64,000 bases of DNA. Source: Branchiostoma lanceolatum (taxonomy: Eukaryota; Chordata; Leptocardii; Amphioxiformes; Branchiostomatidae). How positions within the stretch are numbered: the stretch's first letter is position 1; each line of letters starts with the position of its first letter. The notes under the pieces are model-generated. The model made no database searches. It worked only from the letters and a program-made list of their open reading frames with translations, and had not been told where the DNA came from. Where the stretch lies: positions 8,243,552 through 8,307,551 of the forward strand of contig NC_089740.1 in assembly GCF_035083965.1 (NCBI RefSeq). The letters run 5' to 3'. Positions 1 to 12,960 of the stretch are shown in pieces. The translations under genes were made by a program, and so were the position numbers.

Positions 1-1677
1 GTTAAGGTAACGTTGTCATGTATCGAGCGGCGGCATTCATGCGTAACCCGAGTTCGTACCGGTTCAGATGACCTTTGTTAAGGCCTTTGTTGACTCTAAC
101 ATTGGATACTTACCCTGTTATGGAGACGGTAAGATTTGTGCGCGTGGCTTACGTGCCAGGAATCACGTACAGTGTAGACCACAGACGCGCATGCTCGCTG
201 TGTGAGTGTGTTGTAAATAATGTAGCCCCCATAGCAGGCTTTGTCGGCAGCTTTTTTACTTGGACTGTTATTTTAATTTTTTTGCTGATCATAAATCCGT
301 TGTTAGATTGCTACTACCTTGTTCCGATAGTTTGGCTAGCATTGAGGGCCATAACAAACAAAACGCTAGTATACAATTAGAAAATAGCTCAAAATACACA
401 AGACGTGGCCGCACTCCAGCTTTATTTGGAGTCACGATATCGTATGCCTGTCTACCGTTTGTTTAGTGAGTCGTATGCGTCATTTTAGTCACTCAGTTTG
501 ACTGTCGCCGTTCATATAAGTTGCAGAACTTGAGTCCAGTGTTATTTTGTCATTGTTCACGTTTTGCCACATTTTAAAGTTTTAGAAAAAAAAGGCCGAG
601 ATGAAGTCTGTTCTCGAGGTTATGCTAATAAGGACCATGATTGGTACCGGCTTGTAAACCGTCGGGTTGAACATTTATCTAACTACCCCGGTCTTTAGCC
701 CGCACTCTACCATCGAGCTGCACGGCAGTCAGTCCGCATTTTGAGACATCACAATCTCTGTCAGTTAGAGTTATCAGATAAATTTGGGTTCACCGCAACA
801 GGTGGTTGTATTAACAGGTGGGTCTTGTTTTCAGTCTGTTCTAATATATGATTTTTTGCGGTTAAAAGTAGCAACTTGATTTGCGTGAAGGTTCTCATGT
901 GTAAACGCGGCTATGTATGAGAAACAGGAAAAGTGAATTGTGTCAATTAGTTCCAATAGGTTTATTGCTTTACCCGCATTTTATTTACAAACCTGTAAAT
1001 TAGGGGAAACAATTTTGATTTATAAAAAAAATGACACGCTCTTGAAACTAAAAGTCAGCATGCTGTAGTAAACCTTTTTTGATACATTGTTGAAGAGTTT
1101 CTATTATGTTTTGTTGCCATTGTGACATGTCCTCTCCTCGAAGAAGTTCTAAGAACGGTTCACACATCTTAATATAAGTCTCGGAGTTGCACACAGCCAC
1201 GTCTTGGTTTGCCATTACTTCTCACTCAAAGTGCGAGGGTCGATCGTTGCCGAATCTTTTTCTTTGTTGAGAAGGGAGCAGAAAGTAATTATAGCGTAAT
1301 CTCTGCTGTAAATAGAAGCTACTCGGAGATTTGATAGCACATTCCTCAGAGCAAGGCCTTATACAAGGAGAAAAGCAACAAATCCGGCCATAAGCTTTTA
1401 ATGCATTTTATTCTTTATGTGATAAACCGATAGTGATATTGGCCCTTTGCTGGAGGTGGTCACGCTTTATTCGGTATGACCGGAACGGATTCTTCGCAAA
1501 CGGAACAACTCAATCTCCCAGCAGATGTTGGGGTTACAAATTGTTCGTTTGTACGTATTCTGGCAGTTCTTTTCACCAACAAAAGTAAACTGGTCAGAAA
1601 ACCATACCTTAACATCTGCTTGGAGATTAGAACATATGACCGAATCGAATCATTACTGTTGCGTTGTGTTGGTGTAA
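1..1677. other. no gene recognised
   Basis: AT-rich non-coding sequence. Open frames are short (about 100 codons or fewer), lack plausible splice structure and resemble no family I know. I see no RNA gene here. Confidence 0.5.
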
Positions 1678-1864
1678 CGTGCACGAAATGGCCTCGTATT
1701 CCGGCGTATACGTACAGGGATTCCTCCGGAAATATTCCATATCCCGGTGCGGATTTGGCGTATCCGTTAGTTTTAACGGATACGCTAAATCCGCACCGGG
1801 ATATGTAATATTTCCGGAGGAATCCCTGGACGTATACGCCGGGATATGAGGCCATTTCGTGCAG
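1678..1864. repeat. near-perfect foldback (inverted repeat)
   Basis: Two arms of about 90 bp (1678-1767 and 1770-1864) are reverse complements with only about six mismatches and almost no loop. The arms carry the block TTCCGGAGGAATCCCTG and its complement. The open frames seen on both strands here are a by-product of the palindrome. It could be a foldback/MITE element or a source of hairpin RNA. Confidence 0.85.
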
Positions 1865-1865
1865 T

Positions 1866-2010
1866 GTGGGACGTTTGGCCCAGAACCCAGAGGTCCTGGC
1901 TTCGTATCCCTTGACATGCCAGCGATGTTGTGCCCCTGGGAAAGGCACTTTGCACCACTTACCTCACTTCACCCAGGTGCAAACATGGGAACATAATTCG
2001 GTTGGGGATA
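1866..2010 (+). mobile_element. SINE-like fragment
   Basis: Contains a B-box-like stretch (GGCTTCGTATCCC) followed by a body around CCTGGGAAAGGCACTTTGCA and CTCACTTCACCCAGGTG. I recognise this body from short tRNA-derived elements of invertebrate deuterostomes and molluscs. It abuts the right arm of the foldback, so the two may be one composite insertion. Confidence 0.5.
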
Positions 2011-2981
2011 TATAAGGTGGTGGAGGGGGAAGCATAGATTCCACCTCTCAATACGATTAGTATTGCGTCATTTGAAACTAAGGAGTAAATATTTGTCCTC
2101 TAACACACGATACTTTGTTCTGCTACAAGGTGTGCCAAAGTGAAAGTAAAACCATATTTTACAGGTGACGTGCATTTTTGCTAACGTCTAGACGACGGGT
2201 AAATATTTGACTTCCCCGAGACCTAATGTGATCAATAAAATGGGTGTATGTGAAATATTTCAAATCTGGCACCAGGTTATCCAAAGCATTTTTATGTCGT
2301 GACCTGTCTTTTTGTAGTCTCCACCATACATCTTTGTTTAATATAAAACATAAAAGACATATCTTTTAAAAAATATTGTCCAAACAAGGGATACATTTTG
2401 CATAATTGCCAAAGAACTTGGCAGACTATAGATGGGCACAGTCGCCAACTCTTCGAATTCGGGTAAAGTGTTCAGCCTATTTGGCAATTTCTGCTCATTT
2501 TCCAGCCAGACAATAACTAAGTCTAGTGAAGTCTATAGCTACGTCTCTCGTGGATATTCCCTTCTTGTTATCCAAATATGCGCCTACCCAATTTAAAGGC
2601 GCCACAACTTCTGCTAAACGTTAAGTCAGTACTGCTAATTGTTCTGCATTCTCCTGAAGAACGTAAACGTGTACGTTCATGTATAACAGTGTATATATTC
2701 CCTGTGGAATTACACTACTTCCCCTAAACGTACGTAATTCCGTTAACAACAACAAATAATAAAAAAAACATGTAGCCTAACCGCAGACAATACTGCATGA
2801 TATCAAACCGTCTTACCGACGCCAATGTCAAGTACTCAAACCTTTCATCACGATTAGTCCATTATCCAAATCTGGCGGGGACGGCAGGATGTCTTTTTAA
2901 TCCCCTCTATCCATCATATTTCTACCCACGGAAAATGAATGTAGTCAAACCTGCTCTTATGTAGACTAAGTACCGTTCTCC

Positions 2982-3062
2982 GTAGTAACCGCTGGCTCAA
3001 TCTTATCGCGTCCTAGTCCGTGGTTAGGCAGCAAGCGAAAAGATTGAGCCAGTGGTTACTAC
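2982..3062. repeat. short hairpin, 22-bp arms
   Basis: Arm 2982-3003 (GTAGTAACCGCTGGCTCAAT plus CT) and arm 3041-3062 are reverse complements with one mismatch, separated by 37 nt. Size and shape are those of a pre-miRNA-like stem or the remnant of a small inverted-repeat element. No related copy was seen elsewhere in the window. Confidence 0.6.
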
Positions 3063-3159
3063 ATGTGTACGGAGGATGGTACTCAGGCCCACTCTGATGA
3101 CCTCTTGTACCGCAGGAGGCCTTGAGAAAGCACATGCGGCATTACATGTGCATCATCTT

Positions 3160-4240
3160 CATTTTCCATTGAAGTTAGTATCTTCTATTCACACCCTCTG
3201 TACCATGACCACCCAATCAGCACAAGTCATCGAGTTTCACTAGAAAAGTCCCTTATACAAAAGAGGTTCTTGAATAAGCCTCAGGAAATCATGCATGTCT
3301 ATTTTGCAATAAAAGTTTATGATTTCTGTCCCCCCTGTTGTCTCATGATGAATATCAAGCGAGATCTAATAGAGAAGTACTTATAATTACTGAAAAAGCA
3401 GGATATTATGTCCATTTCCCGGTAAAAGTTGATAAATTCTATTCCCACACACTGTACCATGACCACCCATTAGACATGAAGCACTGAGCTCCAGTAAAGA
3501 AGTTCCTTGCGATACAACATGACTTCTAAATAGGCACCAAGGTTCCTTTATGTAGCACAGACATTAAGTAGTAGGACTGCATGTCCATTTCCCAGTAAGA
3601 GTTAATAGCATCTGTTCTCCTCCACTGCCCCGCGACGAACCAATGAACATGAAACTAAATTTCAATGCAAAATTCCCTTATTCAACATTGCTCTTTGCAT
3701 TAACCTTACTTGGGGAACCATGTCCATTTCCAAGTAAAAGTTAATTACGTCTGTCACACATAATGCCTAATGATGAACATATCTCAGAGCTAGAGGCGAA
3801 AGCATTAGAATAACACAAACTGTGGGAAACCATGTCTACTTCCAAGTACGAGTTGATAACAACTGTTCTCACTCAACAGTGTCCCATGACCACCCAATGA
3901 ACCTAACGCACTGAGCTTCAATTAAAAGGTCCTGATGCATTAACCTTGCTTGGAAAACCATGTCTAGTAAAAGTTATTAACTTCTGTCCTACTTACTGTC
4001 TCATGATTAACATAGCACAGAGTTCCAATATGGCGATGGCCTAAGAATAACACAAACTGTAGGAAATAATGTCATTTTCCAAGTACAAGTTGGTAACATC
4101 TGTTCCCACTCAACAGTGTGTCATGACCACCCAATGGGCCTTAATCCCGAAAGTTCCTTATACATTAACCATGCTAGGGAAACCATGTCCATTCCGCAGT
4201 AAAAGTTAATGACTCCTGTTCCCACCCACTGCCCCGTGTG
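3160..4240. repeat. degenerate tandem array (~110-180 bp units)
   Basis: About eight diverged units, each with a block like CATGTCCATTTCCnAGTAAAAGTTAATnnCnTCTGTTC, then often CATGACCACCCAATGA. Block starts are near 3297, 3410, 3587, 3722, 3834, 3961, 4071 and 4187. Some alternate units share longer similarity (CTCAACAGTGTCCCATGACC), suggesting a dimeric higher-order unit. No coding sense. Confidence 0.7.
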
Positions 4241-4247
4241 GACATAA

Positions 4248-4650
4248 GCTCTTGGACACTGATGGAAGACCAAGACTACCGTTATTGGTAGACACAGACG
4301 ATTTGTTACAACATTACCGCTCCGTAGTTACATGTACGCTTGTAAAAGGCCATCTGTTTTATAGCAGATTATCAGACGGTGTCTCTTTCTCCTCCTCTTT
4401 TTCTCTCCCTCTTTCAGTTCTCGATCTCTCTCTTTCTGTGTCTCCGTGAACGTTTGTGTGTATATATTGCACTCTCAATGAATGGAAGATAGATGAATAG
4501 ATACATGTGAATGAGTTGATACATATAAGGTCTTGAGCACTGATGGAAAACTAAAATTACCGACTCGAGGCGGACACAGACGATTTGTTACATTGCCGCT
4601 GCATAGTTACGCTTGTAAAAGGCCATCTGTTTTATAACACGTTATCAGAA
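4248..4650. repeat. direct duplication, ~285 bp apart
   Basis: 4248-4375 and 4532-4650 share GACACAGACGATTTGTTACA, TTACGCTTGTAAAAGGCCAT and CTGTTTTATA in the same order. CT-rich simple sequence lies between the copies. Confidence 0.65.
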
Positions 4651-4839
4651 GGAATGCCGGAGTTTGATTATCGTTATGTGCCGGGGGATGAACTTGCGCA
4701 CAACATGTGTCACCTTCTAGCGTTTCTCGTGTGAAAATGAACATATGCACGTTTGTAAAGACATCATTTCTATACCTATTATGATCATGTCTCTTTCTCA
4801 GTGTGGGTATGTGTGTAGATTTTGTTCTCTCAATATATA

Positions 4840-4975
4840 TTTGTATAGATGGATGGAAGAATGGATAGATCGGTGGATAGATTGAGGGATAGACTGAGGG
4901 ATGGATGGATGGATGGATGGATAGCTGAGTAGAGAGAAAGAGAGAGACAGGGATGGATAGATAGATAGATAACTT
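4840..4975. repeat. GGAT/GATA microsatellite
   Basis: Imperfect GATG and GATA tetranucleotide repeats. They give a spurious serine/isoleucine/proline-rich open frame on the minus strand (4607-4993), which I do not accept as a gene. Confidence 0.8.
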
Positions 4976-6784
4976 GACCTTGTCCCTCCCCATTAGATCT
5001 GATTTGTACAGTTTGATTGCCCCTCTAGTTTTACGTTTGTACTGAGAAAATTGGATGATCCAAAATTGCTGTATGAAATTGAACCGCTCAGTCGGAAATA
5101 AAGGGGATCACTACAGTATTGAGATGGAGCCATACGTCACCGTTCTATTGGCTGTTGCCATGGTGACAGAGTCAAGGACAGTCGTACATTTTTACAAGAG
5201 GACCTTGAACCAGAAATCTGACCTTGTTTTCTTGTATTTAGACAACGTTAACGCCCTCGGAGTGCACAAACTTTCGCCTAGTAATGAAAGCTCTCTAAAT
5301 ATGACGTACACTTATACTCTCCAATCAGATGTTGCGGCAAAAACATCGTATAGTTTTTTGTTAGCCTGCTTTTCTGACAGACCTCCACTCCTATTGAATA
5401 AAGAGTCAGAAAAGCGGCCTGTCACAAATCTGAACGACTTTCCCCATTATATCTACTTGATGATTACAAAACCCACATTTTGAATTGTATTGTCGCCACT
5501 GAAAGAAGCAATTATAGAATTTCCATTTGCCCTAAACCACAGTCCCCTGTTCTGGAGGTTTTCCGGGCGTTGTCTACATGTGTCTCTTTTTCTGGAACGC
5601 ACGTCCATCTAAGTCGCTCCTAATTCCTGGAAATTCTAAAGTAAAAGAAGACAAGTTTATTCAATAATTGTCCTGTACTGCGAAGCATTCCAGTGTTATG
5701 ACATATTGTTTATTGTTTCACATATGTACAAGTATTTTAAAACAAAGAAATAAAGGACCAAAAAAATGCAGGGGGGGGCAGAAGCCTAGGTGTATTTTTG
5801 TGGGCCTCCCCTCGAAACTTAACAATAGGAATTATATCATAAATTGTACATAACTCAAAACTATACACAATTAACAATAGAAATAAGTTGAACTTATATC
5901 ATAAATCCTAATAGATGAACAGGAGGAAATACAAAATGAATACAGTACATATGGTAGGGGAAACGTTTGATGTGGGTTTGGGCAGTGTTTGTGTGCGCCA
6001 GTCTAAAAGAACCGAATTGATCTGAGTTCTGTAAAATCCCCATGTTGGTGATAACAGGAGAGGACTTCAATTATCAAATGGAACGATTTTTCATGGTCCG
6101 CTCGTTGTTGCCATGACAACCAATTTCTAATTCACGGACAGTCGTAAATTTGTACTGGGGGTCATTGAACTCGAAGACGTTGCTCTCTTTGCTCTAACAT
6201 CCAAGTGATGGAACAGAGTATGATCTAATCTCTGCGCTTTAAGGTATGTGAGCTTAAGGGATCTTGTGTTGCAAAATGAAGCAAGAATGATTGGAAAATG
6301 TATACACTATACAAGATAGTAGTTTCTTACTGTACCTCTTATCCTTGAAGAGCTTTCTTTATCGAATATCCCTGAAAGTCAACCAGTCGTAACTCCGTTT
6401 TCAATCTTTTCTGATAAAACCATTTCGTGTAAATGCCACTCTTTGCTGTATTCCTCTACCCATGGAGTATTGATGTGCAGTGTGTATCGTGTAATATCAC
6501 TAGATATCTTGTAGGCAGATGTATTAGTTTTCTTGTCACGTCTGCTCTGATCTATGCAGAAGTTATCAGCTAGATATATGTTATTGACTTAACCTCAAAA
6601 CTAGGCTGGCGGCTTTATCATCATGTGCTGATTTGGGCTCTGCTTTTTGATTGACTAATTTGTCTACTGTTGCGGCGAAACAACAGAACCGTTAGAAGAA
6701 AACAATACATGATTTATAAGAAATTGCAACTGTTTTTTTATTCACAAAAACATCAAGTATACAAAAGGCACAAGACAAAGTTGC
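4976..6784. other. no gene recognised; weak duplication
   Basis: A 142-codon open frame at 5055-5483 (+) is unrecognised and has no splice or promoter support. Part of it (about 5120-5215) resembles 6080-6175 (both contain GTTGCCATG and GGACAGTCGTA), so it is more likely repeat-derived than a gene. Confidence 0.4.
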
Positions 6785-7012
6785 AGCGAACTCAAGTTAT
6801 ATGCAACAGTTTTTGCAGAAATGTTCGCGGTGTTTTTTTTTGTTCGTGGTTTTCGCTGTGAACTCTTAAAACCACCGCGAAAAGCCGTTCCCTTGTGTTA
6901 CTGTAGGGCAACTATTGTTTCAAACGCGAACTCAACACCACCGCGAACACTCCATTTTCTGCCTACCGCGAAATTAAATCCCCGCGAACTTGTCCGCATT
7001 TACAGTATATCC
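6785..7012 (-). mobile_element. MITE-like 'CGCGAA' repeat
   Basis: On the minus strand it begins TACTGTAAATGCGGACAAGT and then repeats TTCGCGG and its complement CCGCGAA several times. This composition and TACTGTAAATGCG start match a dispersed repeat type common in lancelet and mollusc genomes, recalled from general knowledge. Confidence 0.55.
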
Positions 7013-7204
7013 TTGCCGCCCCCTGCACAGCATTGAATATGAAATATATAACAAGACAATTAAACATTTAGGTAATAAGAATTACATAAATTCCAAAAAC
7101 TAAGCTCGTGACACGAGACTAATCAAGTTGTAGGCGTGTGTTCCAATGTTGTTCTCTACAGCACCTGCTCTCAGCATGGGGTAGCACGAAATATGTTGTT
7201 TGTC

Positions 7205-7570
7205 TGTGTGCTTGATAGCCCCAGGCGCTATGAACCTGTCGTTCTAGATGACTGAATACTGTGTCTGAAAGAGGTGGGTGAACATAGATATGTCAAATTA
7301 AACATTGGCAAGTTATAACGTGGGAGTTGGGTAAAAATCCTTAACAGAATAGCAGTCCTAAAATCTCTGTGCTTGATAGCCTCTGGGCCAAATGATATAT
7401 TGCCTGTCACATGACGACTGAATACTGTTTGTGGAAAGGGTGTTGAATAGACGATACGTGTCAAAATGAAACGTTGCTTTCAAGTTATAACATGGGAGTT
7501 AAATAGAAATTCTTAACAGAAAAGCAATACTAAGAAATATTTGTATGTGATTTTGATAGCCTCTGATAAC
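7205..7570. repeat. tandem duplication (~165-185 bp units, ~2.3 copies)
   Basis: Units near 7205, 7367 and a partial one near 7550 share GTGCTTGATAGCC, GACTGAATACTGT, AAGTTATAACRTGGGAGTT and CTTAACAGAA.AGCA. No coding capacity kept between copies. Confidence 0.7.
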
Positions 7571-8749
7571 ACATCACTTGCGCCTCCTGTGTTTGTAAGA
7601 TAGTGGGTGAAGAATTTTTGGTTCTGTGCAGCAGATAAGTCAACAGAATAGCGGCGTTTTTTTTTTTTTTACAGACTAAATGACGAATTGTCTATCGCTA
7701 AACGTGTCTGTAAAGATGTCTGTGCGTGGGCCGATATGCCTGGCACGGTAAAATGAAGCATTGCTGGAAATCAACAGCATACTTGCAACGATGATTCAAA
7801 AAAGACATTTCGGCAAGTCCGGAATGTTTTTGGGATAGGCCAATGCCCCTGACCACCTTTCCAGACAATTTCGTTATTAACGATGTTATTCTCCTAAGTG
7901 CTTCCGTTACCATGCATTATTTATGTGAAATATATCGTGTAATATTCGTCAACGTCCTACCTTGACTCCTGTTATACATATATACTTGGATTAGCTACCA
8001 CAAGCCTTGGGCAGTGTACATAGACTAGAATCCAATAGATAGATCTGATAACGTTAACATTTCTGTACTGCTGTATTCTATTCATTTCTTATACATTATT
8101 TTCCAATGTTTTTTGTCCAACGTGCTATATCATATCAAGGGGATCATATAGAGGTAACCTTTAAGAAAAGGCGCCGAATTAAAAGATAGACCAATCAGTA
8201 AAAGTCGGCAATATCAAAGCGCCTACCAGCCAAAGTGATAGACAGTGGTGATGGCATCTCTTTCAACACGTTACCTTCAGCCATGCCGACAGTATGATTT
8301 ATGACATAATCTTCTCTCCGTACGGAGTAACCTTCGGACCGACGTCTTTGTAAGTCGCTGTGATATATGGCTTGTCGCTAGTTCGCTCAGCATGGGGTCT
8401 GTGTTCGCCTCGTGCCGGGAAAGGTCTCACGGTGCCCCGGGGGGATGGGATGCTTAGTGACGATAACAAAAAAAGAAGATGGCGCTTATGAGGTAACTGT
8501 CGGTCATGTCGACGATCGCTACTAAACTTGTCACGGGGGTCGTGTCCTTCTCGTGCATGGAGAGGAGTCTTGAGATGTCTTCAAGAACATATAAGGATCC
8601 GGTTCAGTCTCAGTGAATTACGTTTGCATTTACAACATTTAGCACATCTTTCTCGTAGTGCAAACAAACACTCAAAAACACTGAGACTTACACCTCTGTT
8701 TGTACTTTATTTGGTATAGGGCAGTATGTTACCCAGTTGTAGATATATC
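7571..8749. other. no gene recognised
   Basis: Only short open frames; includes a T12 run near 7660. No splice-supported exons or RNA gene seen. Confidence 0.4.
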
Positions 8750-9080
8750 TTGGAGCTATATGGAGATGGTTTACGTGCCCTTCGTCCATCAGTGCGATGT
8801 CCAAAACAGCTGATACCAAAAGAAGGTGTCTCTCTTCAACGTGTGCCTAATGTAATATAGGTCAGCTAAGCGTGCGCTGGTGTTTTTGTCGTTAAATGTT
8901 ATAGCTATATGGCTAACCCATATAGAGAAGGAAAGAATAAGGAGGTCCATTTCATACCATATATGATGTAGGGCAAAGGCACAACACGTCTACTTGTTAT
9001 TGTAGGACTGCTTTAAAGCTATACGGAAAGGATTTGCTACCTCTTCGCCCTTCAATGTGATGTCCAAAACAGAAGACACC
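8750..9080. repeat. diverged direct duplication (~260 bp period)
   Basis: 8754-8820 and 9014-9080 share AGCTATAyGGArA, CCCTTC and GyGATGTCCAAAACAG followed by ACC. Confidence 0.5.
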
Positions 9081-11339
9081 AAAGAGAGAAGGAACGAAAC
9101 TCTTAATTCATACCATCTAAAAGTCATTATGGCAAACTCTGGTGTAAATGAAAAAGTGACAATACATTTTTTTTTTAAATGCAGTGACAGCGATCTGCTG
9201 TCACCTCTCACACGTATACCACATACTGCTTTAACCATCCCACTAACGATGATTGGTGTAACCATGGGAATCTCAGGTACATGAAAAGACCATCAGCAGT
9301 AAGGGGGTTAAACAGATATCACGATTCACCCTACAGGTCACCCGTTAAAGGTGTTTCCTGAAAGATAATGACAGGATTACTTACCAGACACTAATCTATA
9401 TAGATAGACAGAATCGGGACACCGGCATTTAATGACTTTACCGTTTGATTGAACAGTTGATATCACCATCAGAGGTCAACAGTTTGTTCTGTCGTTTATA
9501 ATGGTCGACACATTAAGTGAACCAAGTCTTAAACAACTTAAAGCTGAATTTCGTTTATCACGGAGATAGAGTCCAGTAGTCTTTAAAATAACAACCCGTG
9601 TACATAGGACCCAGATGACTCTTTTCCAATCCACTATCACCCCCCCCCCCCCCCTCACGTACTCAATCTGAGCACGTGTTAATGAGAAATAGCTCGCAAT
9701 TTAGACATGAAAATAGAGATAAATATAGTCATTATCATACTTTCAGTTTCCTATTATAACGAGGTGTAAAGCAGTGAAAATATATATTACTTGAACAGCC
9801 CTCCTAAAAGTGGACGTTCGCTTTATACTCGGTCACCTCAGTTGACCGATGCAGTATGCAATAGATTTCACATTGTACTTTGAAAGGACATAGATCCGTC
9901 AATGTGGCCTCAAAGCTTTTCAGCCTGAAGAGAAGGATGTCTACGAGATAACGTTGCGCGTGTGTGAAGCTCTCGCATGGTCATGAGTGCTCTCTAACAT
10001 GTGTGGGCGGGCTTGTACAAGATACAGTCGTGAATATGATGACCCTTCTTGTTCAACTATATCGTTCTGGATGTCTGTTCTACATCGAAAGACCCCCGGC
10101 TTGTAAAAGAGACGTCTACAGATAAGATATATGAATAACTCATACAATTTGTCTGAGAAGTGTTTTTTTTTCATACGTGGTCTTAAAGACAGTTTGGTAG
10201 CATCTTAAAGGAATACTGAGATAGGAGTAGGGCATTCAACTCGAGCAGTGTGGGACTACATGAGACAGCGGATCAGAAGGTTGATATCAGATATTTGCAA
10301 AAACCTCGCGGCAAGCCGAGATTGATATCTTTAATTCTAGTCAAAATCCATCGTGGCTAGGAGTTAATTAAGTTCCCGAGGTGGGTAGATTTAGATATGT
10401 CAAGAATGACCAAAGCTCTCAGATGTTTAACATTCATATACAGTATATTAAAGCGACGAAAATCATCACTCAAAGAGACTCAAAGCTTACGTACCAAAAT
10501 AAAAGTACGGTTAGGGAATACTTTCCACAGTGGTAAATCCGATTTAAACTTGGTGGATATTTCATATCATCAAGTTCAACAGTCACGCATTGATTACACC
10601 TTTACTATACATTCCCCTGGGGGAAGGGAGAACGGTCATGACAAGAAAAGAAGTAATATTCTATACACTACTAGGCAAACGCCATCCATTTTTCTCAGGA
10701 TTTTATACATCGTAGTAAATATCTAGCCAACGTGGATATGAACACAATGGAAAAGGAAACACAGTCTCCGAATAGGATTACTAATGTAATATCAGGTAGA
10801 CCAACAAAGGGAAGACGGAGTACACCAAGTAAGATATGCTTCAACATCATGTGTAAATTCTTAGATGTGGGCTATAGACTAAGGCACCTCATTTGTAACA
10901 TCCAGCCGGCCTGGATAAAAGCATAAACATAGTCTCCGGCTAGGATTTCGTAGAGAATGGGAAGAGGAGTTACTAAAAGAAAGGTATGAGTCAACTGCAT
11001 GTGTGAACATACTGTACTGTAGATGTCGGTATTGTACTGTCTGATAGGAGTCATTTGTCAAATGTTATATTTTGCAACGTTGTCTGTGTATGTAAAGTCC
11101 AGGCATTATGCCGAGTCACCTGTTTGACATTGCCATTAATCTAACGTTATCTTTTGAGAAGATAGAAACACGTCGACAGGACTAAAAGCTTCCCAACATG
11201 TCCGTGAGGATTTGTGCTACAGGGGGTTGCGGGGGTAAGATTTGTCTTGCTCGGCAGCGTGGTCACGAGATTTGGTAAAGGCGATGTTGGAACAGGGCGA
11301 TACCTAGTGTACAGTCTAGCTGTTTCTTAGTTCATCTAT
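9081..11339. other. no gene recognised
   Basis: Short open frames only. Contains a C15 tract at 9640-9654. Two blocks near 10760 and 10930 share AGTCTCCG.nTAGGATT, a weak duplication. Confidence 0.4.
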
Positions 11340-11475
11340 CTACCCTGCCCCCCCCCCCCCCCATACACACACACATACATCCATACACAAACACACACAC
11401 TGACAGGCTGACACACACTGACACACACACACAGCAACACACACACACACACACACACACATACATACACATACA
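11340..11475. repeat. poly(C) plus (CA)n microsatellite
   Basis: A C15 run (11348-11362) is followed by CA repeats with CATA and CTGACA interruptions. The cysteine/valine-rich frame on the minus strand is spurious. Confidence 0.9.
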
Positions 11476-12199
11476 TTCATAGGTATTAACAATTTATGCC
11501 GTTCCTTATGACCTAATACTAGGAGCATTTCCATGATTTATCCCCACATAACACGTTCCATCCGGTGCCACAGTTGAAAGTGAAAGGCAAAATGTACCCC
11601 AGAGACACGATAGTAAAAGGTCGATCTAACTTATCATACAGTCTGCCGAGAGCCCAGCGGATGTCTGTGATGAAAGTACTCAGTACAGTATAACAGATTG
11701 TCACTTTCACTGTAGAACAAGTAAAGCTTTGAACTTGAATGCGTGCCAAATCATTTAACGTTACAGTGTGCTCCATCTGAGGTTGAGACTTTATGGCACG
11801 CAAAGTGGCCATGAAACGTACATGACTTAGCTTCCCTTGAAACTTGAACTCTTCTTGAAGCAGCTGGACCTATCTAATAGTATGTAAATTTACTTGGGAT
11901 TCCATGCAATTAATAAAAGTGTGCGTTAATTCTTCGTGTAATTAACTGACTTCTACGGTATATGTACGGCCAGTTAACGTCAAGAAATATCATAGAATAT
12001 TCAGTCGTCATCTTTTGCACATCAAACACTTTGACAAACAAGGAATGAAACATTGTGGAATCCACGCTACGTCGGTCACGTACTGTAATGTGATGATGTA
12101 TTCCGTTTGAACACGTTCACATAGCACGCGAAGTGGCAATTAAGTTCACAATCTACCCTGGAGACCGTTAAAACATCACATAATCCGATTTGTACACAG

Positions 12200-12960
12200 A
12201 AGCTGCTATAGCGCTAAAAGCTTTTCAAAGTTAACCTCACCAAAAGTTCATTTCCTAGTTCTACTTCAAACTAAGATGGGTTTTAAAACGATTGGAATTA
12301 GACAAGATTCTTACATAGGAGACACACTCTAGAGCTTTTCAAAGATAACACCACCTAGCTAAGGTCCTGTTCCTTCACTTAAAGAGTTCTGTTTTCAAAC
12401 TTAAATTGCCTAAAACTTCACTAAGTTTTTAAGCTTTAGAATAAAGCGATATTCTGCTAAGGGCTTTTCTAAGGTCACCCAGCCCAACATGTCACAAGTT
12501 CAATGCCTCTTCCTTCTACTCTCAAACTAAAATTGGCTAAAAGACATCTGATTCGAACAAAACGAGCAAACTAAGAATACCCTGGAGATTTTTACACAGG
12601 AGACATTTTCTGCTAACAGCTTTTCAATGTAGACCCCACCTAAGGTCTTGTTCGTTCACTTAAGAGCTCTAAACTTAAATTGCCTAAAACTTTACAGTTG
12701 CTAGGTTTTACACATAAGCATTATTCCGCTAAGAGATTTCCATAGCTCATCCCATCTAAGGTCTAGTTTGCTCACTTCCAATTTCTGCTCTCAAACGTAA
12801 TTTGCCTGAAACTTCGGTGGTGCTGAATTTCAGGGCATACAAAAGCAATATCCAGCTAAGGGTATTTTAAAAGTCAACCAAAGCAAGGGCATACAGGTTC
12901 ACCATCGCTTACTATATTGTTTCCGATTCGGAAGTAGAATTGGCTTAAGACATATAGTCC
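12200..12960. repeat. degenerate tandem array (~120-150 bp units)
   Basis: About six units, each with a core like CTGCTAAnAGCTTTTCAAAGnTnACCCCACC (near 12213, 12328, 12454, 12611, 12729, 12855), often followed by AAGGTC.TGTTCCTTCACTT and AAACTTAAATTGCCTAAAAC. Non-coding. Confidence 0.75.

Noticed and set aside
1460..1948. 162- and 110-codon open frames on opposite strands
   Set aside because: Both run through the 1678-1864 palindrome and mirror each other; they are products of the inverted repeat.
3160..4240. CRISPR-like repeat array
   Set aside because: Units are diverged, over 100 bp long and without constant repeat/variable spacer structure; this is eukaryotic tandem DNA.
4607..4993. Ser/Ile/Pro-rich 128-codon frame
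   Set aside because: It is a translation of the GATG/GATA microsatellite.
5055..5483. 142-codon open frame on + strand
   Set aside because: No recognisable domain, signal or splice context. Part of it resembles a second non-coding stretch near 6.1 kb, so it looks repeat-derived.
11340..11534. Cys/Val-rich minus-strand frame
   Set aside because: Low-complexity translation of the CA repeat.
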